The position numbers and the translations under genes are program-made. Under the pieces are notes generated by a model. It did no database searches. It was not told the DNA's origin and was given only the letters and a program-made list of their open reading frames with translations. Positions 45,102 to 54,722 of a stretch of DNA of 64,000 bases are shown in pieces (the first letter of the stretch is position 1; the number at the start of each line of letters is the position of its first letter). The DNA is from Rhodospirillales bacterium (GTDB lineage: Bacteria > Pseudomonadota > Alphaproteobacteria > Reyranellales > Reyranellaceae), in the NCBI GenBank assembly GCA_016699855.1, contig CP064988.1, positions 3,996,501-4,060,500 on the forward strand, read 5' to 3'.

Positions 45102-46073
45102 CTAACGTCCGACCTTCCAGCCGACCTCGGCGGCGAAGCTCTGGAAGAATTCGGGCTCGTAGGCCCGCTCCGGCGCCTCGCGCACGCGCTGGTCGATGCG
45201 GTGCGCGTCGTCGCCGACGAGGATGCGCCAGCGTCCAGCCTTCACCCCGTCGAGGATGATCGTGGCGGCCTGCGCCGCCGTGGTCGGCGCCTCCTCGAGA
45301 AAGCGGCGCGCGCGGTCCGCGACGATGCCGCGCACCTGCTCGTCGGACATCGCCGTGGCGTCCATGCCCATCGAGGCGATGCGGGCGCGCGCCTGGGCGA
45401 GCTCCTTGGCGTTCATCTCCTCCGATTCGTTGCCGCTCTGCACTTTGCGCGAGTTCGAGACGATCGAGGTGCCGATGTGGCCGGGCATCACCACCGAGCA
45501 TTTCACATGGGGCGCGTTGAGCCGCAGGTCCGTCATCAGCGCCTCGGTGAAGCCCTTCACCGCGAACTTCGCGGCGCAGTAGGCGGTGTGCGGCGTGGTC
45601 GGCCCGACCGAGGCCCAGAAGCCGTTGACGCTGCTGGTGTTGACGATGTGGCCCTTGTCGGCGGCCATCAGCATCGGCAGGAAGGCGCGCACGCCGAAGT
45701 AGACGCCGCCCCAGCAGACGTTGAACGTGCGCTCCCACTCGTCGCGGCCGTTGACGATCATGCTGCCGCCGCCGCCGATGCCGGCGTTGTTGAACAGAAG
45801 GTGGATCTTGTCGGTGTCGTGCCCGGCCGCCACCTCGTCTCGGAAGCGCGCGACCTGCGCCTCGTCGGAGACGTCGGCGACGTGCGCGGTCACGCGCAGT
45901 CCCTGCGGCAGGCCGTCGGCCTCGCACAGGCGGCGCGTCTCGGCCATCGCCTTGGCGGAGACGTCGCACATCGCGACGTGACAGCCCTCGGCCACGAGCT
46001 GGCGCGCGAGCTCGCGGCCCATGCCCGTGCCGCCGCCCGTGATGACGGCGATCCGTCCGGCGAGATCCTTCAT
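45102..46073 (-). CDS. SDR-family oxidoreductase
   Basis: A 323-residue classical short-chain dehydrogenase. Cofactor loop TGGGTGMG, LFNNAGIGG, catalytic Ser in NTSSVNGF and YCAAK (YxxxK). The Asp after strand 2 (CDVSAKAM) suggests NAD preference. The last 60 residues go beyond the core fold and include HRIDQRVREAPERAYEPEFF. ATG at 46073 (MKDLAGRIAVITGG) is chosen over an upstream Met because it matches the family. The substrate is unknown. Confidence 0.9.
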   Translation of the reverse strand: MKDLAGRIAVITGGGTGMGRELARQLVAEGCHVAMCDVSAKAMAETRRLCEADGLPQGLRVTAHVADVSDEAQVARFRDEVAAGHDTDKIHLLFNNAGIGGGGSMIVNGRDEWERTFNVCWGGVYFGVRAFLPMLMAADKGHIVNTSSVNGFWASVGPTTPHTAYCAAKFAVKGFTEALMTDLRLNAPHVKCSVVMPGHIGTSIVSNSRKVQSGNESEEMNAKELAQARARIASMGMDATAMSDEQVRGIVADRARRFLEEAPTTAAQAATIILDGVKAGRWRILVGDDAHRIDQRVREAPERAYEPEFFQSFAAEVGWKVGR

Positions 46074-46167
46074 CGTCGTTTCCTCCGCGGCGCCGGCGGA
46101 GGCCGGCCGGCCTTCCGCCAATCGTGTCGCGAAGCGCCGCCCGCTTCAAGACCGGGGGAGCGCGCCG

Positions 46168-47166
46168 TCACACCGGCGGTTCGAAGGCCTCGCAGGCGGC
46201 GCAGACGCTCGCCTTCATCGCGTGGAAGAACGCCGTCGGCGCGTGCTCGGGGCGCTGATGGTACCAGCCGATCTGCACCATGCCGCGGATCAGCCGGAAC
46301 ATCGGCAGCAGCGCCAGCGCCGCGTCGGAGATCGCGCGCCGCGCCCGGTAGCCGGCGAGGAAGGCGCGCTCCATGACCGCGAAGTTCGGCGCCGTCTCGT
46401 AGTGGACCAGCGCGACGGCGATCTCGTACTGGTGCCAGCCGAAGGCGCAGTCGTCGAAATCGATCACGGTCAGGCGGTCGCCGTCGACCAGGACGTTGCC
46501 GGGGTGCATGTCGGCGTGGATCAGGCCGAACACGGCCGGGTCGCGGCCGTGGCGCCGCAGCGCGTCGCGCATGAGGTCGCGCGCCCGCAGCAACGCCCGC
46601 CGCTCGCGCGCCGACAGCGCGGCGTGCTCCCAGAACGGCCCCCAGAACGGCGCGTCCCCGATCAGCCCGTCGACGTCGAGCGTGTGGCGCCGGAAGGACG
46701 CGGGCGGCCGCCACGCCGCCGACTGGTCGTGGATCGCCGCCGCGATCGCGCCGAGCTGGGCGAAACACCGCGCGACCGCGGCGTCGTCGGCCCGTTCGAG
46801 AACGGCCGACAGCAGTTCGCCCTCGGTCCAGCGCGCCATGCCGGCGTGGCGTCGTTCTCCGGTGGCGGGCACGTCGACGGACACGTAGTCGCCGCCGTCG
46901 CGCGCCAGGACCGGAATCGGCACCCCGACGCCGGCGTCGCCCAGCGCGCGGATCCACACCCGCTCGGCGACGAGCTCCTCCAGCGTGTGGTAGCCGGGGC
47001 GGTGCAGGCGCAGCACGTAGGCCGCGCCGTCGCGCCGGTCGACGACGCGGAAGGTGATGTTCTCCGATGTCGAGACGAGCGCGAGGTCGGCCGGCTCGAC
47101 CGGAAACGCCGCCAGCGCCGCGCGCGCGGGCGCCGTGAAGATCCGCTCGGCGTCCGCCTTATCCAT
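46168..47166 (-). CDS. APH-family kinase, hydroxylysine-kinase-like
   Basis: A 332-residue aminoglycoside-phosphotransferase-fold kinase. Catalytic loop HADMHPGNVLVDGD and metal site VIDFDDCAFGW are present. The N-lobe has NITFRVVDRRDGAAYVLRLHRPG. The start overlaps the end of the class III aminotransferase gene by eight bases, so they are translationally coupled. In animals, a kinase of this fold (HYKK) and a class III PLP phospholyase act in sequence on hydroxylysine. Here the pair suggests phosphorylation of an amino alcohol followed by PLP-dependent elimination. The substrate is inferred. Confidence 0.82.
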   Translation of the reverse strand: MDKADAERIFTAPARAALAAFPVEPADLALVSTSENITFRVVDRRDGAAYVLRLHRPGYHTLEELVAERVWIRALGDAGVGVPIPVLARDGGDYVSVDVPATGERRHAGMARWTEGELLSAVLERADDAAVARCFAQLGAIAAAIHDQSAAWRPPASFRRHTLDVDGLIGDAPFWGPFWEHAALSARERRALLRARDLMRDALRRHGRDPAVFGLIHADMHPGNVLVDGDRLTVIDFDDCAFGWHQYEIAVALVHYETAPNFAVMERAFLAGYRARRAISDAALALLPMFRLIRGMVQIGWYHQRPEHAPTAFFHAMKASVCAACEAFEPPV

Positions 47167-48442
47167 GGAGCTCGGCGATGGTCGCGTCGAACGCCACGAG
47201 GAACTCCGCGGCGTTCTCCTGGGTGAACACCAAGGGAGGCCGGATCTTCACGACGTTGCCGAAGGCGCCGGCGTTGCTCGTCAGGAAGCCCTTGTCCTTG
47301 AGGCGGTTGACGACGGCCACGGCGCGGTCGCGGTCCGGTGTCTTGCCGTCGCCGTCGGAGATCATCTCGACGCCGATGAAGAGCCCCTGGCCGCGGACGT
47401 CGCCGATCGCGGCGCACCGGGCCTTGCGTTCCACCAGCGCCGCCTTCAAGGCCGCGCCGACCGCGGCGACGCTCCCGCGTAGTCCTTCCCGCTCGATGAC
47501 GTCCAGCACCGCCATGCCGACTGCGGCCTGCAGCGGGCTCGACGCGAAGGTGTTGAAGTAGCGCGTCTTGGCACGGAAGCCGTCGACCAGCGCCTTGCCC
47601 GCCGCCGCCGCCGCCAGCGGCAGGCCGTTGCCCATCGGCTTGCCGGTGACGACGATATCCGGTGCGAAACCGGCGCCCTCGTAGCCCCACCAGCGGCCGG
47701 TCCGGCAATAGCCGGCCTGCACCTCGTCGACGATCACGAGTCCGCCGGCGGCGCGGACCATCTCGGCGGCGCGCGCCATGAATCCGGCGGGTACGTCGGG
47801 CAGGCCCTCGTTGGCGAAGATCGAGCACACGATCAGACCGGCGAACCCCGTACCGTCGTCCTCGAACGCCTGGATCGCGCGTCGCAGGCGCTCGAGATGG
47901 GCGTCGGCCAGCGCGGCCCCGTCGGCGCCGGGCACGAGCGGGCGGTAGAGCTCCGGAAACGGGATCGCGCGCACGTCGCCGCCGGCGTTGCGCTCGGCGT
48001 CGAGCCGGGTCAGCGCGCCGACCGCCTCGCTGTTGCCGTGGTACGTGGCGTTGGTGCAGACGATGCCGGCCTTGCCGGTGGCCATGCGCGCCATGCGCAG
48101 CGCCACCTCGTTGGCCTCGGTGCCGGAGCAGGTGAAGACCACGCTTTCGATCCGGGGGCCGTGCAGCGCCGCGAGCCGCTCGGCGAAGGCGACGATACCC
48201 TCGTGCAGGTAGCGGCTGTGCACATTGAGCGTGGCCTGCTGGTGGGCCATCGCCTCGACGACGTGCGGGTTGGCGTGGCCGACGCAGGGCACGTTGTTGT
48301 ACATGTCGACGTAGCGGCGGCCGTCGGCGTCGTAGAGATGCACGCCCTCGCCGCGCACGATGTGCAGCGGCTGGTCATAGAACAGCGGCGCGCCGGCGCC
48401 CAGCGCCCGGTCCCGTCTCGCCGAGAGGTCTCCCATTCCCAT
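47159..48442 (-). CDS. class III PLP enzyme (aminotransferase or phospholyase)
   Basis: A 427-residue fold-type I PLP enzyme. The PLP lysine is in VTGKPMGNGLPLAA, the phosphate pocket in CSGTEANEVALRMAR, and the catalytic Asp in VIVDEVQAGYCRTG. The N-terminal YNNVPCVGHANPHVVEA and the THYHGNSEAVG-like NATYHGNSEAVG block match the ETNPPL/PHYKPL branch more than omega-transaminases. GGAAGG precedes the ATG chosen (48442). With the coupled kinase it may open a route for hydroxylysine, ethanolamine or a related compound. Confidence 0.85.
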   Translation of the reverse strand: MGMGDLSARRDRALGAGAPLFYDQPLHIVRGEGVHLYDADGRRYVDMYNNVPCVGHANPHVVEAMAHQQATLNVHSRYLHEGIVAFAERLAALHGPRIESVVFTCSGTEANEVALRMARMATGKAGIVCTNATYHGNSEAVGALTRLDAERNAGGDVRAIPFPELYRPLVPGADGAALADAHLERLRRAIQAFEDDGTGFAGLIVCSIFANEGLPDVPAGFMARAAEMVRAAGGLVIVDEVQAGYCRTGRWWGYEGAGFAPDIVVTGKPMGNGLPLAAAAAGKALVDGFRAKTRYFNTFASSPLQAAVGMAVLDVIEREGLRGSVAAVGAALKAALVERKARCAAIGDVRGQGLFIGVEMISDGDGKTPDRDRAVAVVNRLKDKGFLTSNAGAFGNVVKIRPPLVFTQENAAEFLVAFDATIAELHG

Positions 48443-48551
48443 CGCCAACCTTCCGTCCGCCGCGGTCAACGGAATGAGCCTAGCATCGGCCGGCCGCGGC
48501 CGCACCGCCGTCGCCGTTGCCCGTGGCGCGCCTCCCGCGGGATGATCGGAC

Positions 48552-49634
48552 ATGGAGCCGCCGGCGGTCCGCAAGATCATCCACGTCGACATGGACGCGT
48601 TCTTCGCCTCCGTGGAGCAGCGCGACGACCCGTCGTTGCGCGGCCGGCCGGTCGCGGTCGGCGGTTCCCGCGAACGCGGCGTGGTCGCCGCCGCCAGCTA
48701 CGAGGCGCGCAAGTTCGGCGTGCGCTCGGCGATGCCGTCGGTCAAGGCGCGGCGCCTGTGCGCGGAGCTGGTGTTCGTGAAGCCGCGCTTCGCCGTCTAC
48801 AAGGAGATATCCCAGCAGATCCGCGCGATCTTCGCGGAGTACACGCCGCTGGTCGAGCCGCTCTCGCTCGACGAGGCCTATCTCGACGTCACGGCGAACC
48901 TGAAGGGCATCTCCACCGCGACGGCGGTCGCCTCCGAGATCCGCGCCCGCATCGCCGAACGCACCGGGCTCACGGCGTCGGCGGGGATCTCCTACAACAA
49001 GTTCCTCGCCAAGCTGGCGTCCGACCATCGCAAGCCGAACGGCCAGTACGTGATAACGCCGGCGATGGGGCTGGATTTCGTGGCCGCGCTGCCGGTCGGG
49101 AAGTTCCATGGCGTGGGGCCCGTGACCGCCGCCAAGATGAACGCGCTGGGGATCTTCACCGGCGCCGACCTGCGGGAGAAGCCGCTGGAATTCCTGCGCG
49201 GGAAGTTCGGCAAGTCCGGCGCCCACTACCACGCCATCGCGCGCGCCGAGGATCAGCGCGCCGTGGTCCCGGACCGGCCGCGCAAATCCGTCGGGGCGGA
49301 GACCACGTTCTTCCAGGATCTGGCGCGCCCGGAGGCGGTCGAGGCGGCGCTGACGCCGCTGTTCGAGAACGTGTGGTCCTATTGCGAGCGGACCGGGATC
49401 CACGGTCGGACGCTCACGGTGAAGGTGCGCTACGCCGACTTCCAGCAGCTCACACGCAGCCGCACCGCGCCGGCGCCGTTCGCCGACAAGGAGGCGGCTT
49501 CGCGCTGCGTCGTCGAGCTGGTGCGCGACGTCTTTCCGCTCGGCCAGCCGGTCCGGCTGCTGGGCGTGGCGCTGTCGAATCTCGGGCCGGCGGCCGCCGA
49601 AGACCCGCCGCAGCTCGCGCTGGCGCTGGCCTAG
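48552..49634 (+). CDS. dinB: DNA polymerase IV
   Basis: A 360-residue Y-family polymerase. Catalytic acids are in HVDMDAFFASVE (Asp13) and SLDEAYLDVT (Asp107, Glu108). The helix-hairpin-helix follows (GVGPVTAAKMNALGI), and the little-finger domain starts at RKSVGAETTFFQDL. The C-terminal QLALAL resembles a clamp-binding motif. It extends mismatched ends and bypasses lesions. It starts 109 bases from the divergent aminotransferase. No LexA box is evident. Confidence 0.96.
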   Translation: MEPPAVRKIIHVDMDAFFASVEQRDDPSLRGRPVAVGGSRERGVVAAASYEARKFGVRSAMPSVKARRLCAELVFVKPRFAVYKEISQQIRAIFAEYTPLVEPLSLDEAYLDVTANLKGISTATAVASEIRARIAERTGLTASAGISYNKFLAKLASDHRKPNGQYVITPAMGLDFVAALPVGKFHGVGPVTAAKMNALGIFTGADLREKPLEFLRGKFGKSGAHYHAIARAEDQRAVVPDRPRKSVGAETTFFQDLARPEAVEAALTPLFENVWSYCERTGIHGRTLTVKVRYADFQQLTRSRTAPAPFADKEAASRCVVELVRDVFPLGQPVRLLGVALSNLGPAAAEDPPQLALALA

Positions 49635-49703
49635 CGGGGGCGTCGCGCGGCGCGCCGGCCGTGCTACGGTCCGCGATCCAAGACCGCGCGCCGGAGACCG
49701 GGC

Positions 49704-50612
49704 ATGCTGAAACTGCCGTACCACGACCGCTACGCCTACTCGGCCATCGTCGACCGGCCGGTCTACGACTGGCCCGGGGGCAAGCGGCTGGCCGTCTATA
49801 TCGGCTTGAACATCGAGCACTTCGCCTACGCCAGCGGGATCGGCCACGCCCTGTCGGCGGAGCTGCCGCAACCCGATCCGCGCACCTTCGCGTGGCGCGA
49901 CTACGGCAACAGGGTCGGCGTCTGGCGCGTGCTGGAGCTGCTCGACCAGCTCGGCCTGCCGGCGGCGCATCTCTGCAACACCTCGGTGTTCGACCACGCG
50001 CCGGGGATCGTCGAGGCGATCGTCAGGCGGGGCGACGAGATCATCGGCCACGGCCGCACCAACGCCGAGCGCCAGGGCCAGATGTGGGAGGACGACGAGC
50101 GCCGGCTGCTCGAGTACGTGCGCGACCGCATCGCCGAGAAAGCCGGTCAGAAGGTGCGCGGCTGGATGGGGCCGTGGATGTCGAACAGCCACCACACGCC
50201 CGATCTGTTGAAGGAGAGCGGCTACGCCTTCCAGATGGACTGGCCGGCCGACGACCAGCCGGTGTGGATGCGCACGCGGGCCGGCCGGCTGCTGTCGCTG
50301 CCGTATCCGCTGGAGATCAACGATTCGCCGCAGATCCTGGTGCGGCACCACAGCGCCGAGCAGTTCCGCGACATGATCGTCGGCCAGTTCGAGGAGATGC
50401 TGGCGCAATCGGAGAAGCAGCCGCTGGTCTGCGGCATCGCGCTGCACACGATGATCGTCGGTCAGCCCTACCGGCTGCGCGCGCTGCGCGAGGCGCTGCG
50501 CCACATCGTCGAGCATCCCCGGCGGGACCGCGTGTGGTTCACGCGCCCCGGCGCGATCCACGACCATTGCGCGGCGCTGCCGGCCGGCACCATCCCCGGA
50601 GACGCCGCTTGA
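49704..50612 (+). CDS. polysaccharide deacetylase family protein, PuuE-like
   Basis: A 302-residue NodB-fold protein. Segments VYIGLNIEHFAYASG, GDEIIGHGRTNAERQ and GWMGPWMSNSHHTPDLLKES are those of the allantoinase PuuE-like branch. In this branch the first NodB motif is changed and metal binding is not always kept, so hydrolysis of a small cyclic amide is as likely as glycan deacetylation. Its stop overlaps the TTG start of the next gene. Confidence 0.82.
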   Translation: MLKLPYHDRYAYSAIVDRPVYDWPGGKRLAVYIGLNIEHFAYASGIGHALSAELPQPDPRTFAWRDYGNRVGVWRVLELLDQLGLPAAHLCNTSVFDHAPGIVEAIVRRGDEIIGHGRTNAERQGQMWEDDERRLLEYVRDRIAEKAGQKVRGWMGPWMSNSHHTPDLLKESGYAFQMDWPADDQPVWMRTRAGRLLSLPYPLEINDSPQILVRHHSAEQFRDMIVGQFEEMLAQSEKQPLVCGIALHTMIVGQPYRLRALREALRHIVEHPRRDRVWFTRPGAIHDHCAALPAGTIPGDAA

Positions 50613-51031
50613 GCGCGTCCGCGAATGGGGGCGTTACCCGGACCGGAACGCTCGTGGCGCTGGCCGGCGTCCTCGGCGCCGTCGCTGTGGCGATGGGCGC
50701 TTGGTCGGCGCACGGGCTGGAGGCGGTCGCCGGCGCGCGCGGCGTGGCGCTGGTCGACACCGCCGTGCGCTTCCAGCTCTGGCATGTCCTGGCGATGCTG
50801 GCGGCGCTGGCGTTGTACCGGCAGACGCGGGCGGCGCCGTTCGTGCGCGCGGCGCAACTCTTCACCGCGGGAATCCTCCTGTTTTGCGGCGCGCTCTACG
50901 TCCTGGCGTTCGGCGGGCCGCGCTGGCCGGGCATGGTGCCGCCGTTGGGCGGACTTGCGATGATCGCGGGTTGGCTGGCTCTGGCGTGGGGCGGCGTCCG
51001 CGCCTTCCCGCGCGACGGCGCCGCCGGCTGA
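50609..51031 (+). CDS. DUF423 membrane protein
   Basis: A 140-residue protein with four helices. The N-terminal LAGVLGAVAVAMGAWSAHGL, then RFQLWHVLAMLAALAL and FTAGILLFCGALYVLAFGG, are typical of DUF423. Translation probably starts with TTG at 50609, overlapping the previous stop (TTGA); a GTG at 50654 is the alternative. Function unknown. Confidence 0.85.
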   Translation: MSASANGGVTRTGTLVALAGVLGAVAVAMGAWSAHGLEAVAGARGVALVDTAVRFQLWHVLAMLAALALYRQTRAAPFVRAAQLFTAGILLFCGALYVLAFGGPRWPGMVPPLGGLAMIAGWLALAWGGVRAFPRDGAAG

Positions 51032-51061
51032 GACGGAATTCGACATCGGGAAGGAATCGAC

Positions 51062-52329
51062 ATGAACGACGCCGCGTTGTGCCCGACAGCCCTTGAGGCG
51101 CTGGAGCGCGCCCGCGCGCCGGGTGGCGCACGCGCCGTGGTCGAGGCGTGCCTCGCCCGGATCGACGCGCGTGAGGCGGAGGTCGGCGCGTGGGAGATCG
51201 TCGACCGCGACGGCGCCCTGCGCGCGGCCGACTCCGGTCCGGCGGGGCCGCTCGCCGGATTGCCGGTCGGGGTCAAGGACGTGATCGACACTGGCGATCT
51301 GCCGACCACCTACGGTTCGCGCATGTTCCCCGGCCACCGGCCGGCGCGCGACGCGACCTGCGTCGCCACGATGCGGGCGGCCGGCGCGATCGTGCTCGGC
51401 AAGACCGTGTCCACCGAGTTCGCCTCGTTCCACCCCGGCAAGACGCGCAATCCGCGCGGCCTGCGGCACACGCCCGGCGGCTCGTCGAGCGGGTCGGCCG
51501 CCGCCGTCGCCGACGGCATGGTGCCGGTCGCGCTCGGCACGCAGACGGCCGGCTCGGTGATCCGGCCGGCGTCGTACTGCGGCGTCGTCGGCTACAAGGG
51601 CACGCTGGGCTGGACCGACACGGCGGAATCCATGCGCTGGCCCCGTCGTTCGACACGCTCGGCGTCTTCGCCCGTCGCGTCGCCGATCTCGGGCCGGTGC
51701 GCGCCGCGCTCGAGCCGCGCGCGCGCGGCCGTGTGCTGCCGCTGATGCCGCGCATCGGTCTGTGCCGGACGGCGGAGTGGCCGTCGGCCTCGGCGGTGGC
51801 GCGCAAGACCGTCGAGGGCGCGTTCGCGAAGCTGACGGCCGCGGGCGCGCCGGGGTTCACCGTCGTGTCCCCACCCGCGTGGGACCGTCTCGTCGAGACG
51901 CATAAGACCGTCATGTTTCCCGAGATGGTGCCGATATTCGACGGCTACATCGCCCGCGGCCCCGATCTGATCAGCGAGGGCTTCAAGGCCCAGGTCGCCG
52001 ACGGCCGCGCGATTCCGCCGGCGCGTCTCGCGGCGGCGCGCGCGGAGATGGCGGCGCGGCGCGCGGACGTCGCGCGGATGATCGGTGCCGGCGAGGTGTG
52101 GCTGGCGCCGGCCGCCCCGGACGAGGCGCCGGAGGGCATCGAGCGCACCGGCGATCCGGTGTTCAACCGTGTCTGGACGCTGCTGGGCGTGCCTTGCCTC
52201 ACGCTGCCGGCGGGCAAGGGCAAGCGCGGCCTGCCGATCGGCATCCAGCTGATCGCCGCGCCGGGCGAGGACGACGCGCTGCTCGACGCCGCCGCCTGGA
52301 TCGAGGCGGCGCTGGGCGCCGCCGGCTGA
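51062..52329 (+). pseudogene. amidase-signature enzyme, single-base frameshift
   Basis: The N-terminal half is read from ATG 51062 and holds the Ser-cisSer-Lys centre: PVGVKDVIDTGD (Lys), TPGGSSSGSAAAVADG and GTQTAGSVIRPASYCG. After GWTDTA near 51625 the frame is lost. The rest (ALAPSFDTLGVFARRVADLG to the end at 52329) is in another frame. One added G (GCGGAATCC to GCGGGAATCC) restores GIHALAPSFDT, as in the family. Restored length is about 422 residues. Substrate is not predictable. Confidence 0.82.
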
Positions 52330-52422
52330 CGGCGCGCGTCCGCCGGGGATTGCCGCAGATCAAGGCTGGCCGGTTCGGATAGGTGGAGACTTCCCCATGG
52401 AGTGACCGTGAGGGAGCCGTCC

Positions 52423-53115
52423 ATGAAAGCCAGCGACGTGATGACGCGCGGCGTCGTCTGCATCGGGCCTGAGGCCACGGTGCTGGAGGCGGCGCGCATG
52501 CTGCTCGGCGAGCGCGTCAGCGCGCTGCCCGTGGTCGACGCCGACGGCCGGATCCTGGGCATCGTCAGCGAGGCCGACCTGATCCGCCGCGAGGAGATCG
52601 GCTCGGCGAAGCGGCGGTCCTGGTGGTCGGCGGCGTTCACCGACGGCGACCATCTGGCGTCCGACTACATCAAGGCCCACGGGCGGCTGGTCCGCGACGT
52701 GATGACGAAGGACGTCGCCACGGCGTCCGAGGACACCCCGCTGGGCGAGATCGCCGAGGCGATGGACAAGCGGCGCGTCAAGCGCCTGCCGATCACGCGC
52801 GACGGGCGGATCGTCGGTATCGTCAGCCGCGCCAATCTCCTGCAGGCGCTGATCGCCGGCGTCAGCAAGGTGCCGATCGCGGCGGTCGACGATGCGGCCC
52901 TGCGCCGCGAGGTCAACGCGCTCCTCGCCCGCCAATCGTGGTCGCACGCCAGCGTCAAGAACGTCATCGTGCGCGACGGCGTGGCGGAGTTGTGGGGGTA
53001 CGCCGACAGCCCGGAGCAGGCCGAGGCTTGCCGCATCGCGATCGAGAGCGTCCCGGGGATCAAACGGGTCGAAAGCCATCTCGCCGTGCAGGCGCACGGC
53101 ATCTACCTGTTGTGA
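52423..53115 (+). CDS. CBS-pair protein with BON domain
   Basis: A 230-residue cytoplasmic protein. Two CBS motifs (ASDVMTRGVVCIGPEATVLE; VRDVMTKDVATASEDTPLGE) form an adenosyl-ligand-binding module. Residues from about 155 are a BON domain (ASVKNVIVRDGVAELWGYAD, GIKRVESHL). GAGGGAG precedes ATG 52423; an upstream GTG would add seven residues. Such proteins are thought to sense nucleotide or redox state. A small cytochrome gene follows two bases later. Confidence 0.88.
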   Translation: MKASDVMTRGVVCIGPEATVLEAARMLLGERVSALPVVDADGRILGIVSEADLIRREEIGSAKRRSWWSAAFTDGDHLASDYIKAHGRLVRDVMTKDVATASEDTPLGEIAEAMDKRRVKRLPITRDGRIVGIVSRANLLQALIAGVSKVPIAAVDDAALRREVNALLARQSWSHASVKNVIVRDGVAELWGYADSPEQAEACRIAIESVPGIKRVESHLAVQAHGIYLL

Positions 53116-53117
53116 CG

Positions 53118-53447
53118 ATGCCGCGCGCTCCGCGACCGTCGCTCGCGCTCGCCGCGCTCGCCGTGACCGTCGGCCTCTCCGCGCCCGCGGCGGCGGCCGA
53201 CATCGAGGCCGGGGCCGCTTTGGCGCGGCGCTGGTGCGCCGACTGCCATGTCGTGGGGCCCGGCCAGGCCGCCGGCCGCGCCGATGGCGTACCGGCCTTC
53301 CAAGCGATCGCCGACGCGCGGACCACGAGCGCCGACGGCCTGCGCGGTCTGCTGTCGGGCCCGCATGGCCGGATGCCCGATCTTTCGCTGACGCGGCGCG
53401 AGCAGGACGACCTGATCGCCTACATCCTCGGTCTGCGCGCGCGCTGA
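53118..53447 (+). CDS. small periplasmic c-type cytochrome
   Basis: A 109-residue protein: signal peptide to about residue 30 (LAVTVGLSAPAAAA), one haem motif CADCH (residues about 41-45), and Met in HGRMPDLSLTRREQDDL as likely sixth ligand. The fold fits single-haem class I cytochromes. It starts two bases after the CBS-BON stop, so they share a transcript. Confidence 0.88.
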   Translation: MPRAPRPSLALAALAVTVGLSAPAAAADIEAGAALARRWCADCHVVGPGQAAGRADGVPAFQAIADARTTSADGLRGLLSGPHGRMPDLSLTRREQDDLIAYILGLRAR

Positions 53448-53455
53448 CGCGCGCG

Positions 53456-54646
53456 TCAGACGACCTTGCGGGCGCGCAGCCCGGCGATCTCGGCCGCCGA
53501 CATCCCGACCTCCGCCAGGATCTCGTCGGAGTGCTCGCCCGCGTCGGGCGCCGGACGGCGCGCCTCGTTCGGCGTGCGGCTCATCCCGATCGGCTGGTTG
53601 ATCAGCGAGATCTCGCCGAGCTTGGGATGCGTCACGGGTATCGCCATCCGGTTGTGCGCGACCTGGACGTCCGCGAACACCTGGTCCATCGAGTAGATGT
53701 GCCCGCACGGCACGCCGCCGGCGTTGAGCGCGTCGACCCAGTGCGCGCTGGTGTCCGTCCGCGTGATCGCGGCGATCTGGGTGTTAATCTCGACGCGGTT
53801 CTTCGAGCGCGCCGGCGGCGTCGCGAAGCGCTCGTCGGTCTTCCAGTCATCGCGCTTCATGATGGCGCAGAAGCGCTCCCAGATCGGTCCCGGCGAGGTC
53901 GCGATGTTGATGTGGCCGTCGCTGGTCGGGAACACGCCGGTCGGGATGCCGGTGGGATGGTCGTTGCCGGCCTGCGGCGGCACCTTGCCGTCCATCGTCC
54001 ACCGCGCCGCCTGGAAATCGCACAGCGCGATCAGCGACTGCAGTAGCGAGGTGTGCACCCATTGGCCCTCGCCCGACACCTCGCGCTCGAGCAGCGCCGT
54101 GACGATGCCGAAGGCGAGGTAGAGTCCCGAGCTGGAATCGGCCACCGCGATGCCGGCGCGCACCGGTCCCTGTCCCGGCAGCCCGGTCACCGACATCAGG
54201 CCGCTCATGCCCTGCGCGATCTGGTCGTAGCCCGGCCGGTCGGCGTAGGGGCCGGTCTGGCCGAATCCGGAGATGCTGCCCAGAACGATGCGCGGGTTGA
54301 CGGCCCGCAGCGTCGCGTAGTCCAGCCCGAGCCGCTTCTTGACGCCGGGCCGGTAGTTCTCGACCACGACGTCGGCGCTCCTCACCAGCTTGTGGAAGAC
54401 CTCGCGGCCCTCGGCTTGTTTCAGGTCGAGCGTGATCGAGCGCCGGTTCCGCTGCAGGTTCTGGAAGTCGCTGCCGAGACGGCCGCCGCCGAGGATGTCG
54501 GCGGCCGCGGCGTCCTCGACCTTGATGACGTCGGCGCCCCAGTCGGCGAGCTGCCGGGCCGCCGTGGGTCCCGCGCGGGCGCGCGTCAGGTCGAGCACGC
54601 GGAAGCGGCACAGGGGGCCGGTGCGTCGGGTGCGGGTATCGGTCAT
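53456..54646 (-). CDS. family III CoA-transferase (CaiB/BaiF)
   Basis: A 396-residue CoA-transferase. N-terminal FRVLDLTRARAGPTAARQLADWGADVIKVE, then SADVVVENYRPGVKKRLGLD and GSISGFGQTGPYADRPGYDQ. The catalytic Asp is expected in the VADSSSG region, which also fits the family. It moves CoA between carboxylic acids; the substrate is unknown. It starts 76 bases from the divergent HIT gene. Confidence 0.9.
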   Translation of the reverse strand: MTDTRTRRTGPLCRFRVLDLTRARAGPTAARQLADWGADVIKVEDAAAADILGGGRLGSDFQNLQRNRRSITLDLKQAEGREVFHKLVRSADVVVENYRPGVKKRLGLDYATLRAVNPRIVLGSISGFGQTGPYADRPGYDQIAQGMSGLMSVTGLPGQGPVRAGIAVADSSSGLYLAFGIVTALLEREVSGEGQWVHTSLLQSLIALCDFQAARWTMDGKVPPQAGNDHPTGIPTGVFPTSDGHINIATSPGPIWERFCAIMKRDDWKTDERFATPPARSKNRVEINTQIAAITRTDTSAHWVDALNAGGVPCGHIYSMDQVFADVQVAHNRMAIPVTHPKLGEISLINQPIGMSRTPNEARRPAPDAGEHSDEILAEVGMSAAEIAGLRARKVV

Positions 54647-54722
54647 CGTCCTGCCGGTTCTCGTGGCGTGAAGTCCGGGCTAGCATGCCCCGGCCACGTT
54701 CGGATTGTCGAGGAGGCCGGCG

